The notes below the pieces were generated by a model. It worked only from the letters and a program-made list of their open reading frames with translations, made no database searches and was not told the origin of the DNA. Positions 55,547-63,138 of a DNA stretch of 64,000 bases are shown here, one piece after another. This DNA comes from an uncultured Caulobacter sp. (lineage in GTDB: Bacteria; Pseudomonadota; Alphaproteobacteria; Caulobacterales; Caulobacteraceae), in contig CALALX010000088.1 in the NCBI GenBank assembly GCA_937925635.1, positions 13,257 to 77,256 on the forward strand, in the 5' to 3' direction. Each line of letters begins with the position of its first letter. Position 1 is the stretch's first letter. The position numbers were made by a program, and so were the translations under genes.

Positions 55547-56317
55547 TCAGAAGTTCACCCGCCGACTGATGGCGCCATCGACCAGGAGGTTCACGCCGCT
55601 GGTGAAGGACGACACCGGGCTGGACAGGAAGACCGTCGCGTTGGCGATGTCCTGGGGCGTGGCCATGCGGCCCATCGGATTGCGCTCCATAGCGCCCTTG
55701 AACATCTCCGGCAGGTTCTTCTCGACCATCTGCCAGACGCCGCCCTCGAAGTAGACCGTTCCCGGCGAGACCACGTTGGTGCGGACGTGCTTGCCGGCGT
55801 ATTGGCGCGCCAGGCCCTTGGCGAAGTGGATCAGCGCCGCCTTGATCGGGCCGTAGGAGCTGGCGTTGTCGGTCTCGGCCGCCGAGACAGACGAGATGAT
55901 CGTGAAGGCCGCGTCGCCGTGGGTCTCGGCCGCCTTCAGCAGGAAGGGCCTGGCCGCGTCAAAGGCGTTGACCATGCCCAGTACGTCGAGGCGGAAGTTC
56001 TGCTCCCACGAGGCCGGATCACCGCCCTGGGCCATGGCCCCGGCGTTGGAGACCAGAACGTCGATGCCGCCCAGCTCCGCGGCGGCCGACTCGATCCAGG
56101 CCTTGAGCGCCGCGCCGTCCATGATGTCGACGCTGGCCCCCGTCGCCCGGACGCCCGTGGCGGCCAACGCCTGCACGGCCTCGGCGACCTGCCCGGCGTT
56201 GCGCGCGCAGACGGCGACGTTGGCGCCCTCGGCGGCCAGGGTTTCGGCGATGGCGCGGCCGATGCCGCGCGTGCCGCCGAGGACGACGGCGTTCTTGCCC
56301 TTGAGCTGCAGGTCCAT
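55547..56317 (-). CDS. SDR family oxidoreductase
   Basis: The product is a 256-residue NAD(P)-dependent Rossmann enzyme. GGTRGIG (residues 14-20) is the cofactor motif, NAGA is at 91-94, Ser142/Ser143 and Tyr155-x3-Lys159 (YGPIK) are the active site. The substrate is unknown. It lies 27 bases after the MFS gene on the same strand and may share its transcript. Confidence 0.92.
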   Translation of the reverse strand: MDLQLKGKNAVVLGGTRGIGRAIAETLAAEGANVAVCARNAGQVAEAVQALAATGVRATGASVDIMDGAALKAWIESAAAELGGIDVLVSNAGAMAQGGDPASWEQNFRLDVLGMVNAFDAARPFLLKAAETHGDAAFTIISSVSAAETDNASSYGPIKAALIHFAKGLARQYAGKHVRTNVVSPGTVYFEGGVWQMVEKNLPEMFKGAMERNPMGRMATPQDIANATVFLSSPVSSFTSGVNLLVDGAISRRVNF

Positions 56318-56344
56318 GATCTCTCCCTCTGCGTTTTGCTCAGC

Positions 56345-57544
56345 CTACCGTGCGCGGCGGCTCGCCGACAGCGCCAGCAGGATCGCCGGCGCCACGACCA
56401 TGGCCGCCAGAACGAACGGCGCGTTGATCCAGGCGGCGAAGACGAGACTCACGCTCAGCGGCCCGATGACCCGCGCGGCGGCGCCGGCGGCGTTGTTGAG
56501 CCCCATGATCTGGCCCTGGCGGTGCGGATCGGTGCTGCGCGAGATCATCGCCCCGACATTGGGAAACGCCACCGACTGCGCCGCCGCCATCAGGCACATC
56601 AGCGCGATCGTGACGGGCCCGCTCGGAGAGACCACCTGCAGGCCGCAGACGACAACCATGATCGCCATGCCGATGGCCAGCATCCGCCCTTCGCCGAACC
56701 GCTCCGACAGCGGGCCGGTGACCAGGGTCTGCATCAGGAATGCGGTCACGCCGACGAAGCCGAAAGCCACGCCGATGTCGAGGGGCTTCCAGCCGAACCG
56801 GGCCTGGGCCCACAGACCGAAGACCGACTCGATGCCGGTGAAGGCGAAGCCGACGAGGAAGGTCAGCAGGATCAGCCGCCCCGTCACCGGATGGCCGAGC
56901 GCCTCGCGCGCCGCGGCCCATCGGCTGGCGCGGCGGCTGAAGCTGGTCTCGCGCACGCGGCTTTCGCGGATGACCACGGTGATGGCGACGACGCAGGCGA
57001 AGGCCAGGCCGCCGGCGATGAGCAGCGGTATCCGGAAGCCGACCGGCCCCAGTTCCGGGTGGGCGAACAGGCCGCCGATCATCGGCCCGACGATCAGGCC
57101 GACGTTCCAGGCCGCGCCCTGGTAGGACAGCTGCCGCGCCCGCTTCTCCGGCGGGGTGACGTCGGCGATGTAGCCCTGGATCACCGCGCCGTTGCCGGCC
57201 GCGAGGCCGCCCGCCAGCCGGATCAGGAAGGCGATCCAGATGTTCGGCGCGAAGGCCAGGGCCAGATAGCAGAGGCAGTTGGCGGTGATGGTCGAGATCA
57301 GGATCGGCTTGCGGCCGATGCGGTCGGACAGCCGCCCCCAGAACGGCTCGCCGAAGAAGGCGCCGGCCGAGTAGGCCGAGAAAATCAGCGCGATCTGCCA
57401 GGGCTGGGCCTCGAACGACCGGGCGTAGAAGGGCAGCAGCGGGACGATGATCCCAAAGCCCAGCATGTTGATGAAGATCACGGCGATCAGCGACGCCGCC
57501 GCGAACCGGGGCGCGGGCGCCCGGTCGGAGGGGGTCTGCGTCAT
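56345..57544 (-). CDS. MFS transporter, TetA-like (paralogue of 5091-6314)
   Basis: The product is 399 residues with twelve hydrophobic segments. LGFGIIVPLLPFYARSF and GRLSDRIGRKPIL match the protein at 5091-6314 closely, as do AFPNVGAMISRS and QGQIMGLNNAAGA. It is a second DHA1-type exporter. The ATG at 57544 (MTQTPSD) is chosen over an in-frame GTG further up. It heads a run with the SDR gene and is divergent from the toxin-antitoxin pair. Confidence 0.9.
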   Translation of the reverse strand: MTQTPSDRAPAPRFAAASLIAVIFINMLGFGIIVPLLPFYARSFEAQPWQIALIFSAYSAGAFFGEPFWGRLSDRIGRKPILISTITANCLCYLALAFAPNIWIAFLIRLAGGLAAGNGAVIQGYIADVTPPEKRARQLSYQGAAWNVGLIVGPMIGGLFAHPELGPVGFRIPLLIAGGLAFACVVAITVVIRESRVRETSFSRRASRWAAAREALGHPVTGRLILLTFLVGFAFTGIESVFGLWAQARFGWKPLDIGVAFGFVGVTAFLMQTLVTGPLSERFGEGRMLAIGMAIMVVVCGLQVVSPSGPVTIALMCLMAAAQSVAFPNVGAMISRSTDPHRQGQIMGLNNAAGAAARVIGPLSVSLVFAAWINAPFVLAAMVVAPAILLALSASRRAR

Positions 57545-57618
57545 GTGAACGGTGTTAGGCGTGGGCGCGGCGACCGGCAAGGGCGCCGCAGGGGGTGGCG
57601 GGAGCGGTTGGAGTCTGA

Positions 57619-57655
57619 TATCATTTCACGTATTGTGATAGCATTGCCATCACGT
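57619..57655. promoter_or_regulatory. Operator-like inverted repeats before the toxin-antitoxin operon
   Basis: TATCA (57619-57623) and TGATA (57636-57640) form one interrupted palindrome; TGAT (57636-57639) and ATCA (57649-57652) around GCATTGC form an overlapping second. RHH antitoxins commonly bind such sites to repress their own operon. Confidence 0.45.
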
Positions 57656-57671
57656 TGTGGACCTCGCTAGC

Positions 57672-57926
57672 ATGGCCGCCGTCACCATCCGCAATCTCTC
57701 CGACGAGGCGCATCGCGCCCTGAAGGTCCGCGCGGCCCGGCACAATCGCAGCGCCGAGGCGGAGATGCGCGCCATCCTGGAAGCTGCCGTTCGCCCCGAG
57801 GGCCGGCTGCGGCTGGGGACCGCCCTGTCGGAAGCAAGCCGCAGGATGGGACTCACCAACGCCGACATCGAAGCCCTCGATCCGGTCCGCGACACCCGTT
57901 CCGCCGAGCCAATGCGGTTCGAATGA
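57672..57926 (+). CDS. FitA-type antitoxin (ribbon-helix-helix)
   Basis: The product is 84 residues. MAAVTIRNLSDEAHRALKVRAARHNRSAEAEMRAILEAAV is the RHH DNA-binding dimerisation domain; the C-terminal tail would wrap the toxin. ATG at 57672 is preferred to a GTG at 57657; neither has a strong Shine-Dalgarno site. It overlaps the toxin gene (ATGA) and precedes it, the usual order. Confidence 0.88.
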   Translation: MAAVTIRNLSDEAHRALKVRAARHNRSAEAEMRAILEAAVRPEGRLRLGTALSEASRRMGLTNADIEALDPVRDTRSAEPMRFE

Positions 57927-58345
57927 TCCTGCTCGACACCAATGTCGCCTCCGAGGCGATCAAGCCCGAACCTCACCCCTCGGTCCTGGCCTGGCTCGAC
58001 GCCCAGGCCGCCGAGACGCTGTTCCTGTCCAGCGTGACCGTGGCAGGGCTTCTCTTCGGCGTCAGCGCCCTGCCTGACGGGCGTCGAAAGGACATTTTGG
58101 CGACCCTGATCGACGTCGTGCTGGACCAGTTCGACGGCCGGATCCTATCCTTCGACACCGCCGCGGCGCGCCGCTACGCCGACCTCGCGGTCAAGGCGCG
58201 GACGGCCGGCAAGGGCTTCCCGACGCCCGACGGCTACATCGCGGCGATCGCCGCCGCGCACGGGTTCGCCGTGGCCTCCCGCGACACGAGCGCGTTCAAG
58301 GCCGCGGGACTGGTGGTGATCGATCCATGGATGGCAGCGGGATAG
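57923..58345 (+). CDS. FitB-type PIN-domain toxin, conserved Glu replaced
   Basis: The product is a 140-residue PIN-fold ribonuclease-like toxin. Asp5 (MILLDTN), Asp103 (TPDGYIAA) and Asp121 (ASRDTSAF) match the acidic metal site. The Glu usually found in the [LV]-A-E-L-x-x-G motif is Gly42 here (VTVAGLLFG), read from codon GGG at 58046-58048. GAG to GGG is a single-base change, so the toxin may be weakened or inactive. It overlaps the antitoxin by ATGA and ends 18 bases before the converging hydratase gene. Confidence 0.88.
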   Translation: MILLDTNVASEAIKPEPHPSVLAWLDAQAAETLFLSSVTVAGLLFGVSALPDGRRKDILATLIDVVLDQFDGRILSFDTAAARRYADLAVKARTAGKGFPTPDGYIAAIAAAHGFAVASRDTSAFKAAGLVVIDPWMAAG

Positions 58346-58363
58346 GCCGGCGTAGCCGCGGCT

Positions 58364-59122
58364 CTACCCCTTCGCCGCCAGTTCCCTCGCCCGGGCGCCG
58401 GCGCGGATGGCCTGGATCTGGCCGCGTTCCTCGATTTCCAGCGCCGCCTCGAAGCCGGGCGTCTCCAGCGTCGCGTCAAAGGTGCGCTTGGAGATGCGCA
58501 GCGCGTCCGGCGCCGCCTTCAGCATGTCCTCGGCCAGGGCCGCGCCATGGGCGGCGAGGCCCTCGTCCGGAACGACGCCTGCGATCAATCCGGTGCGCAG
58601 AGCCTCGGCGGCATCCATCGGGCGGCCGGTCAGCAACATTTCCCGAGCCTTCGAGACGCCGATCGTCCGCTGCAGCCGCCAGCTGACGCCCAGCTCGCTG
58701 CCCGACAGGCCGATCTTGATGAAGGCCGGATGGAAGACCGCGCTCTGGCCGGCGACGATGACGTCGGCCGCCAGGGCGATGGCCAGCCCCCCGCCGGCCG
58801 CCGCGCCGTGGACCAGGCAGATGATCGGTTGCGGACAGGCGCGTATGGCCTTGAGCAGATCGCGCAGAGTCCAGTCGCCGTTCGGCCCGTCCCGCAGCCG
58901 GTCGGGCTGGGCGCCGGCCTTCAGGTCCGCGCCCGAGCAAAAGCCCCGCCCGGCGCCGCGAAGGACGATGACCCGGGTGTCGGTATCCCGCCGCTTGCCT
59001 TCGAAGTAGGCCAGCAGGGCGTCCGTCAGCGGCTGATTGAGCGCGTTGAGCCGATCGGGCCGGTCGAGCGTGACCCAGTCCACCGCGCCGTCGGAGTCGA
59101 CCTTGAGGCCGGCGTCGCTCAT
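58364..59122 (-). CDS. Enoyl-CoA hydratase/isomerase family protein
   Basis: The product is 252 residues. The crotonase oxyanion-hole motif is CSGADLKAGAQ and PIICLVHGAAAGGGLAIALAADVIVAG. The usual first catalytic Glu region reads FHPAFIKIGL (no Glu) and the second SGSELGVSW (Glu), as in the subgroup typical of steroid-type crotonases. It overlaps the acyl-CoA dehydrogenase stop by ATGA, so it ends a beta-oxidation run. Substrate is unknown. Confidence 0.9.
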   Translation of the reverse strand: MSDAGLKVDSDGAVDWVTLDRPDRLNALNQPLTDALLAYFEGKRRDTDTRVIVLRGAGRGFCSGADLKAGAQPDRLRDGPNGDWTLRDLLKAIRACPQPIICLVHGAAAGGGLAIALAADVIVAGQSAVFHPAFIKIGLSGSELGVSWRLQRTIGVSKAREMLLTGRPMDAAEALRTGLIAGVVPDEGLAAHGAALAEDMLKAAPDALRISKRTFDATLETPGFEAALEIEERGQIQAIRAGARARELAAKG

Positions 59123-60315
59123 CAGGTCAGCTCCTCCGACGAGTAGCCCAGGATCTCGCGGGCGATGATCAGGCGCTGAATCTGGCCGGTGCCCTCGTAG
59201 ATGTCGCTGATGCGGCCGTCGCGGAGGAACTTCTCGACCAGGTGGTCGTGGCTCACCGACATGCCGCCCAGCAGTTCCATCGCCGCCTGCGGAATGGTGC
59301 GGCAGACCTCGCCGCCCTTGGCCTTGCAGACCGAGCTCTCGAGATTGTTGGGCCGGCGCATGTCGTTCAGCCAGGCGGCGTGCAACACCGACAGGGCGGC
59401 GGCCTCGGTGTCGGCCTCCATCTCGATCAGGCGCTGTTCGGCGGCGCCGCGCTGGTTGTAGCTCTTCTCCCAGTCGACGCTGACGCCCTCCTTGCCGAGC
59501 TCGGTCACGGCAAAGTCGAGCGCGCCCTTGGCCTTCGCCACCCCGCCGCTGGCCACCGCCGGGCGCGTCATGTTGAAGGTCTTCATCACCCCCTTGTAGC
59601 CGGCCGAGCCGCCGTCCTTCGGCACGGTCTCGTCGCCGCCCAGCAGGGCGTCGCGCGGCACGCGGCAGTCAACGAAGGAATAGGCCGCCGTGTCCGAAGC
59701 GCGGATGCCAAGCTTCTTCTCCTGGCGGACCAGGTGAAAGCCCGGCGCGTCCTTCAGCACCAGGAACGATTTGATCCCGGCCCGGCCGGCTGACTTGTCG
59801 ATGGTCGCCCAGACAATCGCCCCGTCGCACTTGACCCCGTCGGTGACGAAGATCTTGTCGCCGTTGATCACCCACTCGTCGCCGTCGAGGCGGGCGGTGG
59901 TCTGGATGGCCTTGGTGTCGGAGCCGACGCCCGGCTCGGTGATCGACATGGCCAGGAACAGGTTGCCCCACTTGGCCTTCTGCTCAGGGGTGCCGGCCGA
60001 CTGCAGGGCGGCGTTGCCCAGGCCGCTGGCCCGGCCCTGCGGCATGGCCAGGCCGAGGCCCCGCACCACGCCCATGGCCGAGCCGCGCGCGATGCTGACC
60101 GCCATCATGAAGGTCATCATCGGGGTGTCGTCCGGCTTGCGCTGGCCGAACAGCGGGAAAACCTCCTCGAAGCCACGCTCGCCCTCCAGCCGCGCCGGCG
60201 GGGTCTCGTGCTCGTGGTCCTCGTAGTAGCGGGTGAACGTCGTGGTCGAATTGCCGACCTCGACCACCTTGTCGAGGATCTGCTGATCGATGTCGGACAG
60301 GCGGAAATCAGCCAT
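59122..60315 (-). CDS. Acyl-CoA dehydrogenase (canonical catalytic Glu)
   Basis: The product is 397 residues. LFLAMSITEPGVGSDTKAIQTTARLDGDEWVINGDKIFVTDG is the flavin/substrate region. The C-terminus DIYEGTGQIQRLIIAREILGYS carries the usual catalytic Glu. It oxidises an acyl-CoA thioester with FAD, passing electrons to ETF. It follows the other dehydrogenase after 12 bases and precedes the hydratase. Chain specificity is unknown. Confidence 0.92.
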   Translation of the reverse strand: MADFRLSDIDQQILDKVVEVGNSTTTFTRYYEDHEHETPPARLEGERGFEEVFPLFGQRKPDDTPMMTFMMAVSIARGSAMGVVRGLGLAMPQGRASGLGNAALQSAGTPEQKAKWGNLFLAMSITEPGVGSDTKAIQTTARLDGDEWVINGDKIFVTDGVKCDGAIVWATIDKSAGRAGIKSFLVLKDAPGFHLVRQEKKLGIRASDTAAYSFVDCRVPRDALLGGDETVPKDGGSAGYKGVMKTFNMTRPAVASGGVAKAKGALDFAVTELGKEGVSVDWEKSYNQRGAAEQRLIEMEADTEAAALSVLHAAWLNDMRRPNNLESSVCKAKGGEVCRTIPQAAMELLGGMSVSHDHLVEKFLRDGRISDIYEGTGQIQRLIIAREILGYSSEELT

Positions 60316-60327
60316 GGTCGAACCCTC

Positions 60328-61440
60328 CTAGACCGAGACCGGGCCGTCGAAGACGGTCAGGGTGCGAACGTTGCGCAGCCACAGCTCCAGCGGCAGGTCG
60401 CGGATGAAGCCGTGGCCGCCGAAGATCTGCAGCGCGTCGTCGGCGATCTTCACCGACTTGCGGCGGACATAGTCCTGGGCCAGCACCGACGCCTTCACGG
60501 CGCCCGGATCGTCATGCTCGAGCAGGCTGGCGGCCTTCCAGACCATCCAGCGCATGGTCTCGCACTCGATGTGCATGTCGGCGAGCATGAAGGCGATCGA
60601 CTGCTTCTTGCCGATCGGCTCGCCGAACGCGACCCGTTCCTTGGCGTAGGGGATGGCGAAGTCGGTGGCTTGGCGCGACAGACCGACGGCCAGGGCCGCG
60701 GCCCCGACACGCGCCTGGCTGAGCAGCCGCGCCGCATTGATCCCGGCGTCGCCCCCCAGCCGCGCCGAACCCGGCAGCTCGACCGCGTCGAGCTTCAGGC
60801 TGGCCTTGGGCAGGGGCTTGAGGCCCTGGGTGCCGCTCTCGGCGGAAACGGTCAGGCCGGGCGCGTCGCGCGGCACGAGGAAGGCCTGGACCGCGCCCAG
60901 TCCCGCCCCGCCCTCCTCGCGGGCCAGCACCAGGAAGGTCTCGGCCCGGTCGCCGAGCGGGACCAGACGCTTCTCGCCGCTCAGCAACCAGCCATTGCCC
61001 TTGCGCGTCGCGATGGTGCGCTGCGCCTCGGCGGCGAAGCCGAACTGGCTCTCCTGCACCGCCATCGCCGCCGCGACCGGCGTCTCGCCCGCGAACTTCG
61101 GCAGATGCTCGGCCTTCTGCTCTTCGGTTCCAAAGTCGATCAGCGCGTTCACGACCTGTCCCGGGGCCATGATCGCCGCCGCCTGGCTCGTGCAGCCGCC
61201 GCCCAGCGCCTCCAGCGCCACCGCGTTGGTCAGGCAGGAACGCTCCCCGCCCCCGCCGCCGTAGGCCTCGGGAATCGACGCTCCGATCAGCCCGAAGTCC
61301 CAGCCCTGCTTGAGGATGTCGTCCGGCATCTCGCCGGCCTCGTCGATGGCCCGCGCCCCGGGCGCCAGCACCTCGACCGCGAACGCCCGAAGGCTATCGC
61401 GGATCATCGTCTGCTCTTCGTTCAGCTCGAATGAGATCAT
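60328..61440 (-). CDS. Acyl-CoA dehydrogenase-like protein (YEGT motif changed to FDGP)
   Basis: The product is 370 residues. The fold is clear: FELNEEQTMIRDSLRAFAVEVLAPGARAIDEAGEMP, AMAVQESQFGFAAEAQRTI and the C-terminal helical domain IFGGHGFIRDLPLELWLRNVRTLTVFDGP. The YEGT catalytic segment of its neighbour is here FDGP. In paired dehydrogenase systems one subunit often lacks the catalytic base, so this may be the non-catalytic half of a heteromer with 59122-60315. ATG at 61440 is preferred to an in-frame upstream start. Confidence 0.88.
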   Translation of the reverse strand: MISFELNEEQTMIRDSLRAFAVEVLAPGARAIDEAGEMPDDILKQGWDFGLIGASIPEAYGGGGGERSCLTNAVALEALGGGCTSQAAAIMAPGQVVNALIDFGTEEQKAEHLPKFAGETPVAAAMAVQESQFGFAAEAQRTIATRKGNGWLLSGEKRLVPLGDRAETFLVLAREEGGAGLGAVQAFLVPRDAPGLTVSAESGTQGLKPLPKASLKLDAVELPGSARLGGDAGINAARLLSQARVGAAALAVGLSRQATDFAIPYAKERVAFGEPIGKKQSIAFMLADMHIECETMRWMVWKAASLLEHDDPGAVKASVLAQDYVRRKSVKIADDALQIFGGHGFIRDLPLELWLRNVRTLTVFDGPVSV

Positions 61441-61507
61441 CTGGCTCTCCCTGACCACAGGCTCGCAGGCGAACGGCGGGGAAGGCAAGGGATTCGGCGT
61501 TGGCGCG

Positions 61508-62959
61508 TTACGGGCCGGCCAGACCCAGCCGCCGGGCTACCGAGTCGCTCAGCCCCGCCCGCTTACCGAAGGCGACGCGATTGACGCCAAGGGCGAAGGC
61601 GACGCAGGCGAACAATGTCACGACCATCAGGTGGATGTAGTGGGCGGGCGTCCACAGGAAGGTGAAGCCCGCGTAGAGCAACGTCCCGAACACCACCGCG
61701 CCCATCACCGCGCGGGCGTCGACGTTCTTGAACAGCAGGCCGACGATGAAGGCCGACAGGATCGGCATCGACAACAGACCGTTGAGCTGCTGCACCAGAT
61801 TGATGATCGACGCCGCGCCCATGTAGATCGGCACCAGCAGCACCGACAGCACCATGAACGCCAGCGAAATCACAGTGTTCAGCCGGCCCACGTTCGGCTT
61901 CTCGGCGATGAACTTCTCATGCAGGTCGCAGACGTAGAGCGTCACCGAGGAGTTCAGCACCGAGGTGTAGCTGGTCAGCAGGGCGGCGGCCATGAACGCG
62001 GCGAAGGCGCCGGACAGCCAGCCCGGCATCACGGTCGCGACGATTCGGCCGTAGGTCGCGTCGCCGGCGTCTCCGAACAGTTTGTAGGCCGCCACGCCGG
62101 GCACGACGACGATGGCGGGCACGATCAGCAGGCGGATCACGGCGGCGGCCAGGACACCCTTCTGGCCCTCGCGCAGGGTCGGCGCCGCCATCGCCCGCTG
62201 GGTGATGGTCTGGTTGGTGCTCCAGTAGAACATCTGGATGAAGATCATCCCCGTCAGCAACGTCGGCCAGGGAATCGGCGAATCGTCGTCGCCGATCATG
62301 GACAGCCGCTCGGCCGGAATGCCGCTGAAGTCGAAGTCGATCGCCGCCATGGCGAGGACCACCACCAGCAGGGCCATGGCGAGGACCCCGATCCCGGAAA
62401 TCGTGTCGTAGACCGCCACCGCGCGCAGGCCGCCGCCAATGGCATAGGCGCCGCCGAGCAGCGCCATGGCCGCGGCGATCAACACCAGCGGCATCTCGAC
62501 CCCGAACATCGACTTCAGGAACAGCGACCCCGTGTAGAGCATGATCGGCAGATAGATGAACACGTTGCCGAGCAGGAACAGGATCGAGACCACCGCCCGC
62601 AGGTGCTTTGAGCCGTACTTCCGCTCCAGCAGCTCGGTCGTCGTTGTGCAGTGGTTCCGATAGTAGATCGGCAGGAAGATCCAGCAGAGCATCAGCAGGC
62701 CGACGATGGCCGACAGCCCCCACCAGGCCAGCAGCAGCATCTGGTTGCCGTTCATCCCGACCAGCTGGTCGGTCGACAGGTTGGTGAGGGTGATCGAACC
62801 GGCGATGAACGGCCAGGTGAGGTTGCCGCCGGCGAGGAAGAACTCGCGGTTCGAGTCGCTCGACCGGCCGCCCATGCGCGCCACCTGCCAGCCGGTGAGG
62901 ACGGCCATCAGCGCGGTCAGGCCGATGAAGACGGCCCACTGGATCAGATTGGTCTGCAC
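61508..62959 (-). CDS. Sodium:solute symporter
   Basis: The product is about 483 residues with thirteen or so hydrophobic helices (SSS family): FFLAGGNLTWPFIAGSITLTNLSTDQLVGMNG, GGAYAIGGGLRAVAVYDTISGIGVLAM, YWSTNQTITQRAMAA. The last is a typical SSS motif. The substrate (sugar, acid or amino acid) is unknown. GTG at 62959 has GGGGGG upstream; an in-frame ATG at 62992 is less supported. It precedes the acyl-CoA dehydrogenases on the same strand after 67 bases. Confidence 0.9.
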   Translation of the reverse strand: MQTNLIQWAVFIGLTALMAVLTGWQVARMGGRSSDSNREFFLAGGNLTWPFIAGSITLTNLSTDQLVGMNGNQMLLLAWWGLSAIVGLLMLCWIFLPIYYRNHCTTTTELLERKYGSKHLRAVVSILFLLGNVFIYLPIMLYTGSLFLKSMFGVEMPLVLIAAAMALLGGAYAIGGGLRAVAVYDTISGIGVLAMALLVVVLAMAAIDFDFSGIPAERLSMIGDDDSPIPWPTLLTGMIFIQMFYWSTNQTITQRAMAAPTLREGQKGVLAAAVIRLLIVPAIVVVPGVAAYKLFGDAGDATYGRIVATVMPGWLSGAFAAFMAAALLTSYTSVLNSSVTLYVCDLHEKFIAEKPNVGRLNTVISLAFMVLSVLLVPIYMGAASIINLVQQLNGLLSMPILSAFIVGLLFKNVDARAVMGAVVFGTLLYAGFTFLWTPAHYIHLMVVTLFACVAFALGVNRVAFGKRAGLSDSVARRLGLAGP

Positions 62960-63138
62960 GACGTCCCCCCCGGGGCCGCGGAGTCGCGGCATGCGAAGTT
63001 CACCGTGGTGATCCGTCCCGCGTCAACCCGCGGCTTGACGGCGGAGAACGACCCGCTCGCCAAAGGCTCCGTGCATGCTAGCTTTGATTCAATAGCGGAA
63101 GGGCCGCCCGATGCAGGCGGCCCCTCAAGGGAGGAAGC

